Positions 44,401 through 55,804 of a DNA stretch of 64,000 bases are shown here, piece by piece. Source of the DNA: Sciurus carolinensis. Its lineage: Eukaryota; Chordata; Mammalia; Rodentia; Sciuridae. A model generated the notes under the pieces. The model was given only the letters and a program-made list of their open reading frames with translations. It ran no database searches and had not been told where the DNA came from. The translations under genes were made by a program, and so were the position numbers. Position 1 is the stretch's first letter, and each line of letters starts with the position of its first letter. The DNA is taken from contig NC_062218.1 in assembly GCF_902686445.1 (NCBI RefSeq), forward strand, positions 134,959,241-135,023,240. The letters run 5' to 3'.

Positions 44401-45799
44401 TTTATTCTCTGGTGGTGAGCCAGTATGGGCTTGAAGGAGGTCTTCCCACAGACCCTATACTCACAAGTTCTCCTTCCCACCTAGGTTACCTCCTGGACAC
44501 TGAGCGCAGCCCTCTGCACAGGCACTGTATTTACAGGAAAGCTATCCTAGGTGAACACTCTTCTGAAGAATATTGTTCCTGGGCCACAGACCCGGACTTC
44601 TCTGCTGTGCTCAAGGTCCTGCCGCATTGGTTGAACCTCGTGGTGTGGACCAAGATATTCTGGGTTCCTGGGGAGCTTCCCGGCCAGTCCACGTTAGTCA
44701 GGTTCCTCTCCCATGTGCAACCCGTCAGGCTCTCCAGGGAGAAGCATATTCTGATATACAACAAGCTCCACTGTCCCCATTCCTGAGTAGTTTCCATTAC
44801 TTATAATCAGCTCTGAAATCTGACTTGAGCTCAAATTAGATGTTCTTTGTAATTCAGCTATCTCCTCTGCTATGCTGTGGCTGGTGATCACAGTTTGCCA
44901 CAGATGTCTGTCTTGACTCTCCTTGTTGGTCTCAATCAGATCCTTCACTTTCTGGACATCTAAAAGGATCAACAACAACAAAAATGCCAATGAAGCACAC
45001 CTGGGCATTTCTTATGGAATACTCACGTAAAGGTATGAAGTTTCTTTTAATACTAGTGACCGACTGATCTAAAATATCAAAAATAGATACTGATGTATGA
45101 TGATTATGTCTTTTCTCCATAGTAAGATGACGTAACAAACAGTATTGGTAGATTTTACTATGTTAAATCCTCTTTTTCCTGCTTTGAGTTTTCTTTCTTT
45201 TTTAATATCTGTGGAAATATTTAGTCAAAATATCCAACCACTGCCTGGCTGTATGTTAAGCTGAGTGCTTCTCATCTGCCATTTGTTTTCCTTCCTTTTG
45301 TCTATTTTTTCTTAGTAACTGACCATTTTGTGCCACTTCTTTTCTCACCCTTTAGCTTTGAAGATGTTATTTCCCAGGATCTGCTATCATAGAACAAACA
45401 GGGCATTTTTGTCTGTCACCTAAGCAGCAATGCTCCTGGGGGCAAGGTTCTGTACCTACCTTTGTTTAGTCTTCATTGTTCCCTGGGGCATCTGTGGGGT
45501 TTTCAAATCTCCTCTTCCCCACTCTAGGTGAAGACATTGTGCATCACATTCCTAGTTCAACCTGACATCCTCTGCTTCTTAGAACTATAACAGGCACAGT
45601 CAACACTCATTGCCGTCTTGGGTACTCCCTCCCTGCTGATCTAAAGGTTTTGTTTCTGCGACTCAGGCTGTGCCCTCCATTGCTGAGAAGTCTTCTGGCT
45701 GAGATCACAGCCCTGGCACTCTCCCATTTCTGGAGCATGCCCTGTGTCTTCTGGTTTCATAGGAAATGAAATCTCCTGCATGCATCTCACTCTCCTGGG

Positions 45800-46009
45800 A
45801 GGCTCTGGTCTGGGGGCTCTTCTGCTACCCACAGCTCTACTCCTCACTCCAGCTTTGGGTTTGGGGATGCAGTGCCCCAAGGACACCAGGCTGCTGTAGG
45901 TCTCCAGCATCACACCCCTGTACAAGGTCCTCTGAACTTCATCCAGTTCCTCCTAGCTGAAGTCCACAGCCATATCCTCAAATGACACTAGGCCCAGAGA
46001 TTTATCCAT
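45800..46009 (-). pseudogene. KRAB A and B box exon of the ZNF pseudogene
   Basis: ATG at 46009 opens an A box that runs straight into B-box sequence: LVSLGHCIPKP, then (frame shifted) KLE, a TGA, GVELW and VAEEPPDQSLPGE. In most KRAB genes an intron separates the A and B boxes; none is visible here. A possible donor (GAGA then GTGAGA) follows at about 45790. Confidence 0.8.
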
Positions 46010-46495
46010 TTTTGTTTGCTTTTGGAAATGCACAGAGGTCTCTGGAAGCATAGTTGGGAGAGGAGGTGAATGGAGTGGAGTCGTGGAGAACTGGCATGGC
46101 TTTGGTCTAGATTCTCCTGCTCAACACACTATAGAGGAGTTGCATGTAGGTGACCTGTCTGTGACCCATCCACTGTTAGGTTCCCAGGGTCCACTGAGGC
46201 TGGGGCACTTCTGCCCCTCTTGCACCAACCTTTGGGCAAGCCAAGTCACATCCTTAACTCAGTCTTAATAATTACCAAGACATAGCCTCCTTCACTCTTT
46301 TTTACTCCATAGGCCCATTTCTCAGGGTATTCTCCATATTCACCATGGCCGAAAAATAGGCACATTTATCAATAAGTCTTTAGCTTAGCTATTTTATCAG
46401 AAAGTAAAAATAAAAACAGATGCTTAGCTTGCATGTATCAAATTGGTTAAAAGTATTGAGCATGAAACTACAACACATGATTTTAAGGATATAGG
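46010..46495. other. No gene seen
   Basis: 5' flank of the ZNF pseudogene. No CpG-rich promoter is visible. Confidence 0.45.
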
Positions 46496-46497
46496 GG

Positions 46498-46925
46498 AAT
46501 GGGTTAGTCAACTTTTCTTTCTTGTGACCAAAACACCTGACATGAACACCTTAGAGGATGAAACATTTATTTTGGTCCATGGTTTTAGAGGTTCTGTCCA
46601 TGGTCAGCCAGTTATACTGCTTTGGCCCTGAGTGAGGCAGAACATCATGACCAGAGAACCCAGAAGAGGAAAGCTGCTCAGCTCATGCTGAGGTCAAGAA
46701 GCAGAGAGGATGAGGAGGTGAAGGGGATCCAGGGAACATGAACAGGGCATGACCCCAGTGACCCACCTCCTCCAGTTATGCCCCACCTGCCTAGAGTTAC
46801 CACATTGTCCATTCAAAGGATCATTCCTAGGATGGACTTGATTAGGTTATAACTTTCACAATATAGTTCTTCTGAATATTTCTGTAGTGACACAGGAGTT
46901 TTGTGAGGACACCTCAAATCAAAAT
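46498..46925 (-). mobile_element. MaLR-type solo LTR
   Basis: Reverse complement of the 33728 family: GTTAGTCAACTTTTCTTTCT, TGACCAAAACACCTGACATG, TGAGTGAGGCAGAACATCAT, GACTTGATTAGGTTATAACT and GGAGTTTTGTGAGGACACCT. Confidence 0.75.
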
Positions 46926-47129
46926 CAGGAAATAATGAGGAATCTTCATGAACTAAAATGAAGTATTGATTTACATGGCTCTATTAGGGAATGATTACAC
47001 ATTTCATAAAATAAAATGAGCAAATAACACATTGCTCTATAAGCTCTTTTTATAGAGGAACATTTACAAAGATGATATAACATTACTTCTATTTCTGGGG
47101 AGTTGTAATTCTATGTTGCTAACTCAAAG
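46926..47129. other. No gene seen
   Basis: AT-rich unique sequence, possibly the upstream part of the duplicate at 47130. Confidence 0.4.
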
Positions 47130-47510
47130 TAATGAATAAACAGTGGGTGATTGATTGTTATAGAATTCATTTCCAGGAATAGAGGTCAAGTTGAATAAAA
47201 TACACCCTGGGAAGGAGTGTGGAGAGTGGAATGATGATTGGGGGAATAAAAAGATAATATAACTCCATAAAATATTCATGAGTGGTTCATAAAAGGGATA
47301 GTTTATAATATTATGGGTATTATTGTCATTATCTGTAATTTTTTAAACAGTACAAAAATAATAATATCCTCCCAAAGTAAAAATGACACACTAGGTCTAG
47401 ATCTAAAGGAAAGGGTTGTATTTGTTTCCTATTTTTTTCATAGAAAATTACCAGAATTTCATGGCATAAAATATGAATGTATTATCTCATAGTTCTACAG
47501 GTCAAAAGTT
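47130..47510 (+). repeat. Diverged duplicate segment, copy C
   Basis: Aligns by eye with 52725-53090. Shared order: AATGAATMAACA, then GAATTCATTTCCARGRATAG, then GAGRTCAA, then AAAATAYRCC, and finally TTCCTA-TTTTCATAGAAAA followed by ATAAATGTATYATCT-like text and TAGTTCT. Identity is low. Confidence 0.6.
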
Positions 47511-48400
47511 CTGAATGGGGCTGAGAACAGAAAATCAAGATGTTAGGAGGGCTGCTCCTGTCTGAAAGCTATTTTGGAGGGTCTTTCCCAAGTTCCAGAG
47601 CTGGCTGCAATCTTCAGCTGTGGTTCACTTTATTCATCTTTAAAAAGCATCAGTCCAACATCTGCTTCTATGGTCACAGCTCCACTCTAACTGACACCCT
47701 TTCAGTTTCCTCTCATAAAGATCATTGAGATGACCTTAGTAATGAGATGACCCAGATAATACAAGATAATAATTCCATTCAAAATCCTTGACTTAAGACT
47801 ATCTACAAAGTCTCTTTTATCATGCAATGTAACGTATTCATAGTTTCCAGGAATTAAGAGGTGGATTTTTTTAAGTGATGGGTGAGAGGGTTGATTCATC
47901 ATCTTACTATACCAAAATAAAGTCAGAGACTATCAGAGAGAATTCACATATACTAAAATACAATACTATAAAAGTAGACTATCCAAACTGTGCAAAGCAA
48001 TAAGGAAGAAATGATGCAGCAACTATGTAGACATATTGAATAAAATTAAGCAGAATTAAATGAAGAAAAAAAAAACTACATTTGGAAATTAAACAATAGC
48101 CAAAGGAATGGGAGGGCAATTACACAAGGTTGTTTCATGCTATACAACTTAGGAACCAGATTAAAAAATAAGAATTCCAGGAAAAGATAACAAGTCAATC
48201 AAATTTATAAATATGGAAAATTTAGAGTTGTGTAAAATGAGATGTGAAACAAGTTCTTAACAGAATAAATAAACAAGTTAGAATCAGAAGTTTAATGAAA
48301 CTTAAAATTTAATAATTGGTATATAAATTTAACATAAAGTAAGGTGAAGGAATGAACAAAGATATGTAACAAATTCAAGATAATAAATTTTTAAAAAGAA
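47511..48400. other. No gene seen
   Basis: AT-rich sequence. No element is assigned; the minus ORF at 47702-47902 is unsupported. Confidence 0.4.
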
Positions 48401-48406
48401 AAGCCT

Positions 48407-48506
48407 GGGGCTGGGGAGATAGCTCAGTTGGTAGAGTGCTTGCCTTGCAAGCACAAGGCCCTGGGTTCGATCCCCAGCACCCAAAAAAAAAAAAAAAAAA
48501 AAAAAA
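48407..48506 (+). mobile_element. Near-consensus ID SINE
   Basis: GGGGCTGGGGAGATAGCTCA, GTTGGTAGAGTGCTTGCC, GGTTCGATCCCCAGCACC, then about 24 A residues. An A box (TAGCTCAGTTGG) and a perfect RNA polymerase III B box (GGTTCGATCC) are both intact, so it is the copy in this window best fitted to be transcribed. The long pure A-tail also indicates youth. Confidence 0.92.
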
Positions 48507-48534
48507 CCAACCCAAAAATACTAAATAGATGTTT

Positions 48535-48898
48535 CTCAAAAGAATGAATGGCCAACAAATACATAAAAATGTTCAATATCCTTAGCAATCAGGGAAACGC
48601 AAATCAAAATTACACTGAGATTTCATTTCACTCCAGTCAGAATTATAATGATCAAGAATACAAATAATAATAAATACAGTTGAGGATGTGGGGGAAAATG
48701 TATGCCCATATATTATTGGTAGAACTGCAAATTAATACAAATACTCTGGAAAGCAGTATGGACATTCCTCAAAAAAAATGGAACCACCATATGACCCAGC
48801 TATCCCACTCTTCAGTATGTATCCCAAATAACTAAAATCAATATACCATAATGATACAGTCACATGAATGTTTATAGCAGTGCAACTCACAATGGCCA
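48535..48898 (+). mobile_element. L1 ORF2 3' fragment
   Basis: AATGTTCAATATCCTTAGCA, GGAAACGCAAATCAAAATTA, GAACCACCATATGACCCAGC and GTTTATAGCAGTGCAACTCA on plus. It abuts an oppositely oriented L1. Confidence 0.85.
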
Positions 48899-50640
48899 TG
48901 ATATTATGTTTAATTTACTGCATTTCAGTTCCTAGTACCCTCACTTTTCCTCCCCTCCACGCTTCCCTTATTTTCCTTCTTCTTCTCTACTGTCCTACCT
49001 TGTATTCATTTATGTATTTTAATTGGTGTTTTGTAGATATACATAAAGGTGGAATTCACTGTGGTATATTTATACACGCACCTAGCATAATTTTGTCAAA
49101 TTCATTCTGCATTTCCTCCCCTTTCCTGTCCCTCCTCCCACCACATCAATCTCCTACTCCACTGATCTTCCTTCTATCTTTATGATATACAAACACAACC
49201 TTTCCCCCGACTTTGCCCTATCTTACACATGTGGGAAAGAACATTCAACCTTTGATTTTCTGAGTCTGGCTTATTTCACTTAACATTATGGTCTCTAGCT
49301 CCATCCATTCACTGGCAAATATCATAATTTCATTCTTTATGACTGAATGAAACCATATTGTATCTATACCACATTTTCTGAATCCATTCATCTGTTTATG
49401 GGCACCTGGGCTGGTTCCATATGCTGATTTTAAGTCCTTTGGGTATAAACTGAAGAGTGGGATAACTGGGTCAAATTGTGGTTCCATTCCAGGTTCTCTG
49501 AGGAATCTCCATACTGCTCTCAATAGTGGTTGCATCAATTTGCAGTCCCACCCACAATGCATGAGTGTACTTTTTCCCCATATCCTCGCCAACATTTATT
49601 GTTACTTGTATTCTTGATAACTGTCAGTCTGAATGGAGTGAGATAGAATCTCAGTGTGGTTTAATTTGTGTTTCTCTAATTGCTAGAGATTTTGAACATT
49701 TTTTAATATTTTTGCTGACCATTCGTATTTCTTCTTATGTTAAGTGTCTGTTCAGTTCCTTTCCCCATTTATTGATTGGGTTATTTGTGTTTCTTTGGTG
49801 TTAACTTTTTTGAGTTCTTTGTATATCCTGAAGATCCTACCACTATAAACCTGTTTGAAGCTCTTCATTCTTTCAGTGCTCTATCTGAGGTGCAGGTGGC
49901 AAAGATTTTTCTCCCATTCTGTAGGTTCTCTGTTCACTTTCTTGATTATTTCCTTTGCTGTGAAGAAGCTTTTTAGTTTGATATCATCCCATTTATTGAT
50001 TTTTGATTTTGCTTGTGTTTTAGGAATCTTGTTGAAGAAGTCCATTCCTAAGCTGACATGATGAAGAGTTGGGTCTACATTTTCTTCTATTAGGCACAGG
50101 GTCTTTGCTTTAATGCCTAGGTCCTTGATTCACTTTGAGTTGAGCTTTGTGTAGGGTAAGAAATGGGATTACAATTTCATTCTGCTACACATGGATTTCC
50201 AGTTTTCCCAGCACCATTTGATGAAGAGGCCATTATTTCTCCCATGTATGTTTGTGGCACCTTTGTCTAGTATGAGATAACTATTTATGTGGGTATGTCT
50301 CTGTGTCTTCTATTCTGTTACCTTGGTCTTCATGTCTGTTTTGGTGCCTATACCATGTTCTTTTTATTACTATAACTCTGTAGTATAATTTAAGATCTGG
50401 TATTGTGATGCCTCCTGCTTCACTTTTCTCACCAAGGATTGCTTTGGTTATTCTGGGCCTCTTAGTTTCCAAATGAATTTCATGACTGTTTTTTTCTCTT
50501 TCTTTGAAGAAAGTCATTGGAATTTTAGGAATTGCATTAAATCTGTATATCACTTTTGGTAGCATGGCCATTTTGACAATATTAATTCTGTCTATCAAGG
50601 AACATGAAATTGAAGCATTCATTTTTATTCATGTAACACA
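48899..50640 (-). mobile_element. L1, 3' UTR and C-terminal ORF2
   Basis: On minus, ORF2 sequence from about 50640 (KAFDKIQH-like region and [20 protein letters not shown] at 50281-50622) runs through the C-terminus (QPLLRAVWRFLREPGMEP, YPKDLKSAYGTSPGAHKQM at 49245-49595) into the 3' UTR. Several frameshifts break it. A foreign stretch of about 45 bp sits at 49830-49876. Confidence 0.85.
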
Positions 50641-50729
50641 TGTAGGATTGAGAATGTACAAACTACAGTCATATGTGTCACGGATGACATTTTCACATAT
50701 GTTATGTGAAAAGAACCATACACAAAGTG

Positions 50730-51082
50730 TGTTTTGGCGGGCGAGACCTGAGGCCCAGGGTTACGCCACATGCATCCAAGATGGTGACTGGTAGAGAGTC
50801 AAAGGGCATGCTGAATGCGCCTTGAGAAAAATAGGAAGTGTTTACCATTGGCTGTATGATAATTAGTTCAACCGCTTAGCGCATGGACAGATATATCTTA
50901 CATGTATGCTTGAGCTCGTGATCGCTTGACCTTTAATAGGATCGGATGGACATATCTGATTATAATTGCTTATGCATGAGACTGCTTATATATTGAGGGT
51001 GTTATTCAAATAAAGCGGAAGCTGCTTCATGAACTTCTGAAGAGTATGTGTCATTTGTCCCACTGGTCGGCAGCAAGCGGCA
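50730..51082 (+). mobile_element. Solo LTR, ERVK (IAP-like) type
   Basis: About 353 bp starting TGTTTTGGCGGGCGAG and ending GGCAGCAAGCGGCA. It contains a YY1-type CCAAGATGG (about 50779), a TATATATTGAG box (about 50988), AAATAAAGC (about 51008) and CpG-bearing U5 sequence. These features and the size fit class II (ERVK) LTRs. Both edges sit in GT-rich text (GTGTGT), so the expected 6-bp target duplication could not be fixed. No internal viral genes are present. Confidence 0.65.
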
Positions 51083-52618
51083 GTGTGTATGTTTTATTTC
51101 TCTTTGTACAAATTTAAAAAAACAGAGTCAATGATTTTAGGGTCATCTGCAAATCAAGGTAATTATTTCTGGTAGTAGGGCAGAATAAAAAACTGGACAT
51201 AGAGAATTCTTGTATGTGCTAGTTTGTTGGGAAATGAGAATGAGGGTAGAAAGTGCAGATGGGTCTATGAAGAAATAATTGTGAGCATATTACTTATTAA
51301 AATACATGGATGTGGTATGTTCTTGGACTTGGTGTGTCAAGTTCAGCTCTTGAAGATCCTACCACTATAAACCTGTCTGAAGCTCTTAGTACTTTCAAAG
51401 CCTTCTGACAATCTAATATGCTTTCTGCTGGCTCATGCTGCCATATTTTTCATAGGTGTTCATATGTGTCTCTTATAATAGTCTTGTTCCCTCAGTCCAC
51501 CTCATGTTCACACTCCCAAACAACTTTATGTAGATTCAACTTGACCAAGAAAGTGAATACAAGTAAGAGATGTGGTTCTGGTTTGGTGTTCATGTGTATT
51601 TATCTATCTTAAGCATACAGTAAGAGTCTTTTATGTGACTTGTCCAACGAACATGCATGGTTTCCATCTGCATGGATAATAAATTGGTTCCTGCTACTAA
51701 TGTAGGGAAATATTTATTATGTCAAGGCATGCTGTGGATAATTGTGTTTGTACAATGTTTCATTTGTTAATGAAGCAGACGCTGCTAGCTCTTTCCTTTC
51801 AACCTGGGTATATATAGTGTTATATTTATTAAACTTCCTTATATTAGGTCTGGTCACGTGATTAAACTTTCTACAAGTGAAAATGAGTGGGAGTGACATG
51901 TACCATTGCCAGACATGGGCACACAAAATTCCACACTTCTCCATGCTCTTTCCTTTTCTAGCTGTCTGGGATATTGATAACCCAGAGTTACCTAGAAAGC
52001 TCAATGCTCAGGAAGACAAAGTTTTCTGCCATTCAGGTTCATGAATTGTGAATTATACTTGGGAGGACGCTTGTCATTTCCACCTGCTTCTATGCTCTGA
52101 ATTATTACTTAAGAGTTTCCTCGTGATAGTTACTATTGCCTAGGCTGCTCCTATGAAGTCATGGTATAAATTTTTTTGAGAGGTAAATAATCTCACTTGG
52201 TGTATAATAAGTGGACAACTATGGTAGATGTAAATATGGATCTTCCCCTGGCTTATGTATGTGTTTGATGTATATGTATCCATGTGGATGTGAGTAGGTG
52301 TATGTGCTTGGCATGTCTCGACTTACGCACAGTAGCATCTTGAATATGTGTTGATTTTATTGAGGGTATCACCCTAACCAGGCCTCTTCAAGTGACATTA
52401 GGAAACACACAATCCCAGAACTTCATTGATAATATCAGATTATCCTCAGAAATTTTTGTTGGAAATATCAAATTGTCCTCACAAATATGAGATTTGGAAT
52501 GTTGGGTTTGACTCCAACCTGTCCCCATCACCACTGATTAATGATGATATTACGAAGGAGCAATTTATTTACTATTAATCTTTTTTCAAAGAATTTAACC
52601 TTTATTATTTATTTATTT
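51083..52618. other. No gene seen
   Basis: AT-rich sequence with GTAT-rich patches (52230-52330). A 36-bp block at 51352-51387 is shared with 49830-49866. ORFs at 51418 and 51717 have no domain. Confidence 0.4.
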
Positions 52619-52619
52619 G

Positions 52620-52703
52620 TTTTTATGTGGTGCTGAGGATCAAACTCAGTGCCTCACCTGTGCTTGGCAAGTATTCTGCCACTGAGCCACAACCCCAGTC
52701 CCA
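52620..52703 (-). mobile_element. Old ID SINE
   Basis: TGTGGTGCTGAGGATCAAAC, AAGTATTCTGCCACTGAGCC and ACAACCCCAGTCCC, reverse-oriented and diverged. Confidence 0.8.
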
Positions 52704-52724
52704 TAGTTTTAAATCTTTAACTGA

Positions 52725-53090
52725 AAAGAATGAATCAACAAATTTTGGTGAGTGGTTGACATTGAATTCATTTCCAAGGATAGAGATCAACGTGACTAAA
52801 ATATGCCATATAAAGATCAGGGATCAAAAAGAAAATATGACTCAAAAAATAATCACAAGTACTTTCACAAACAGACTGTTATGCAACTCTAAGGGTATTA
52901 TAAACTCAATAATTTATAATTTTAGGGGAACAAAAATTATACTTTTATATTTAGTAAATGACTCACTTAGACCCAGCTCTATGAGAAAGGGTAGTTTTCA
53001 TTGTATAGGTTTCCTACTGCTTTCATAGAAAACTATAAAATAAAAATCACTTAAAATATAAATGTATCATCTTGTAGTTCTGTGTCTTCC
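52725..53090 (+). repeat. Diverged duplicate segment, copy D
   Basis: Counterpart of 47130-47510 (GAATTCATTTCCAAGGATAG, GGGTATTATAAACTCAATAA, TTCATAGAAAACTATAAAAT). The ID at 52620 sits at its left edge and is absent from copy C. Confidence 0.6.
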
Positions 53091-53330
53091 ATTGTATTCC
53101 ATTGGTGTTTATTTTGGCATCAGTACCATACTGTTTTTACTACTCTAGCTATGTAGCACATTTTGAAGTGTGGTGTTGTGACGCCTCCAACATTGCTCTT
53201 TTTGCTCAGAATTCCTTTGCCTATTCTGGGTTTTATTTTTCCAAATGAATTTTAGAATTGCCTTTTCTATTTCTGTGAAAAATGTCACTGGTATTTTGGT
53301 ATTTTGAATCAGAATAAATCTTTTGGCAAT
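53091..53330 (-). mobile_element. L1 ORF2 fragment
   Basis: GGCATCAGTACCATACTGTT, GTGGTGTTGTGACGCCTCCA and TTTCCAAATGAATTTTAGAA are the reverse complement of an ORF2 region also seen at 50330-50520. It ends exactly where the plus-strand L1 begins. Confidence 0.8.
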
Positions 53331-54775
53331 TTGGAGGATCCAAAATGGCGGACTAGAGGGAGGCTGCGTTCCTTGTCACTCCGTAACTCCGGTTTCAAGC
53401 AGAGGATATCTGTTTCTTGGTGAGGCAGTTTTTGCTGCTTATCGATTCCCTGATGTTTACCTCATTTGTCTGCTGTGATGACCTGTAGTCTGCCAGCATA
53501 TCGACGCCTTTTTTGAGTGCAGATTGCTCACAGTCAGGCACCTATCATCCACCATTTGCCTGCCTCTGGCCAGTCCATCGCCTGCCTACACCTATCCATC
53601 ACCCAATGCACGAGGTTCATTTCCTGATGGTCCGACAACAGTCAGCAAACTGATCGCCAACGACCAGTGGAGCACCAGCTGCCTGCTGTTGCCTGGAAGT
53701 TCTCTGTCACAGTACCTACAGGTTGGATTACACGTGGCTGCCGCCATTTTGAGACAACAGCCAGGCCCCCTAGGACTCCTGGCCAGACTGACTGAGCCCC
53801 GTCTCCAGGATCCCTCAGACCGACCAATCACTCACTGCCTCTGGGGCTCTCACATCGACTGACTGCTCCCTGCCAACAGGACCCCCAGACCAACTGACTG
53901 CGCCCTATCACCGGGACCCCAGACCGACTGATTGCACCTGGCCTCCAGGATCCCACAATCACACCAAACACACTGGACCTCCAGGACCCCTGCCTGACCA
54001 ACCACATCCCACTTCCAGGACCTCCAGCTGACCACGTCCACACCCTGAGCTGCAGCTCCCCATTTGATAACACATTTGGAAACCAGAGTGGCCATCTTGG
54101 ATAATCCTGGAAGCCGTAGCTCCAATATTTAGGTGGGGCAAATCCCATCCTGAAATGCCTGCTGGAGACTTGAAGCTCATTATCAGGTACCTCTCATGCA
54201 TCAGGCTACTGAACACTGGGAGGTTTCATTACTATATGACTGTTATACTATAGATTTTCTTTTTTCTCCTTATAGAAAAAATTAAAGTTTTTATTTCTTT
54301 ACTTTTCTTGCTCTCTTTTCCTTTTGTTTACCTGTTCCCTCAGAGTCTCTTTCTCCCTTTTTTGCATGCTAGCATCCAATTTCTTTTGATTACACGCTCA
54401 CCCTTTCTATTATCTAGAACTTCTGTATATTCTTTTCTTATCCCATTAACAGCCACATTCTACATCCCTCTGCATCCTCTTTGTCCTCCATTAGAAACTG
54501 CAGACCTTATTGCAAATCTGTTTGTTTTATTGAAGATAATATTTGAACTCATTTTGTTTATTATGACAATTTTGTTATTGTCCTCATAGGGGCTATTTGG
54601 TCTAGGATTGCATAGTGTCTGAATTGGGCACTGCTAATATTGATCTCCCCTTAAAGAAAGGGCTTTTGAAACCTATAGGGCCACTATAAGCCTATAGGGG
54701 GAAATCTGCAATACCCCAGATCTGCACTGCTAGAGGGGAAGATTCATGAACAACATGAAAAAATAAGGGAAGAAA

Positions 54776-55750
54776 ATGATCCAAACAAATCTAGATTCTA
54801 TATTAATAGAACCCAATGACAGTATGTTAGAAGAAATGTCAGAAAAGGACTTCAGATTATACATGATTAAGATGATTCGTGAAGCAAAGGATGAGATAAG
54901 AGAGCAAATGCAGGCAATGAATGATAATACCAATAAGCTGAAGGAGCACCTGCAGGAAGCAAAAGATCATTTCAACAAAGAGATAGAGATTCTTAAAAAA
55001 ACAAAAACAAAAACAAAAAAAAAATGGAAATCCTTGAAATGAAGGAAACAATAAACCAAATAAAAAACTCAATGGAAAGCATCACCAAAAGACTAGACCA
55101 CTTGGAAGACAGAACCTCAGACAAAGAAGACAAAATATTCAATCTTGAAAATAATGAACAGAATTTCCAAGAACTATGGGACATCATGAAAAGACCAAAT
55201 TTAAGAATTATTGGGATTGACGAAGGCACAGAGATACAAACCAAAGGAATGAACAACCTATTCAATGAAATAATATCAGAAAATTTCCCAAACCTGAAGA
55301 ATGAAATGGAAAAACAAATACAAGAGACTTACAGAACACCAAATGCACAAAATCACAACAGGTCCACACCAAGGCACATTAAAATGAAAATGCCTAACAT
55401 TCAAAATAAAGATAGGATTTTGAAGGCCGCGAGAGAAAAGCATCAGATTACATGTAGGGAGAGACCAATATGGATAGCAGCAGACTTCTCAACCCAGACT
55501 CTAAAAGCTAGAAGAGCCTGGAACAACATATTTCAAGCTCTGAAAGAACATCGTTGCCAACCAAGAATCCTCTACCCAGCAAAACTAACTTTCAGATTTG
55601 AAGATGAAATAAGATCCTTCCATGATAAACAAAAGTTAAAAGAATTTACAAATAGAAAGCCTACGCTATAGAATATTCTCAACAAAATATTCCATGAGGA
55701 GGAAATGAAAAACAACAATGTAGGTCAGCAAAGGGAGGAACTACCTTAGA
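54776..55750 (+). pseudogene. L1 ORF1 (RNA-binding chaperone), broken
   Basis: ORF1p coats L1 RNA as a trimer. Two overlapping frames make up the region: 54776-55042 (MSEKDFRLYMIKMIREAKDE, coiled-coil part) and 55024-55671 (coiled-coil end, then the RRM and C-terminal domains, with RPNLRIIGIDEGTE, PRHIKMKMPNIQNKDRIL and QPRILYPAKLTF). The frame changes in an A-rich run at 54994-55023 (AAAACAAAAACAAAA-type), an obvious slippage site. A TAG at 55669-55671 ends the frame early, and homologous sequence continues to about 55750. Confidence 0.88.
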
Positions 55751-55804
55751 GAAAAACCACTCAAAGGAGAAACCAAGCCAACTTAAAAAACAAAAGTAAG
55801 CCAA

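Noticed and set aside
45641..45925. 94-codon minus-strand ORF as a short KRAB-only protein
   Set aside because: It starts inside the KRAB A box after the TAG and runs out of the B-box frame, so it is part of the pseudogene.
48407..48506. Possible tRNA-Ala gene
   Set aside because: The A and B boxes are tRNA-like, but the 3' half does not fold as a tRNA and a long A-tail follows; it is an ID SINE, as are the other copies.
53524..54216. Plus and minus ORFs of 61-112 codons
   Set aside because: They lie in the GC-rich L1 5' UTR.
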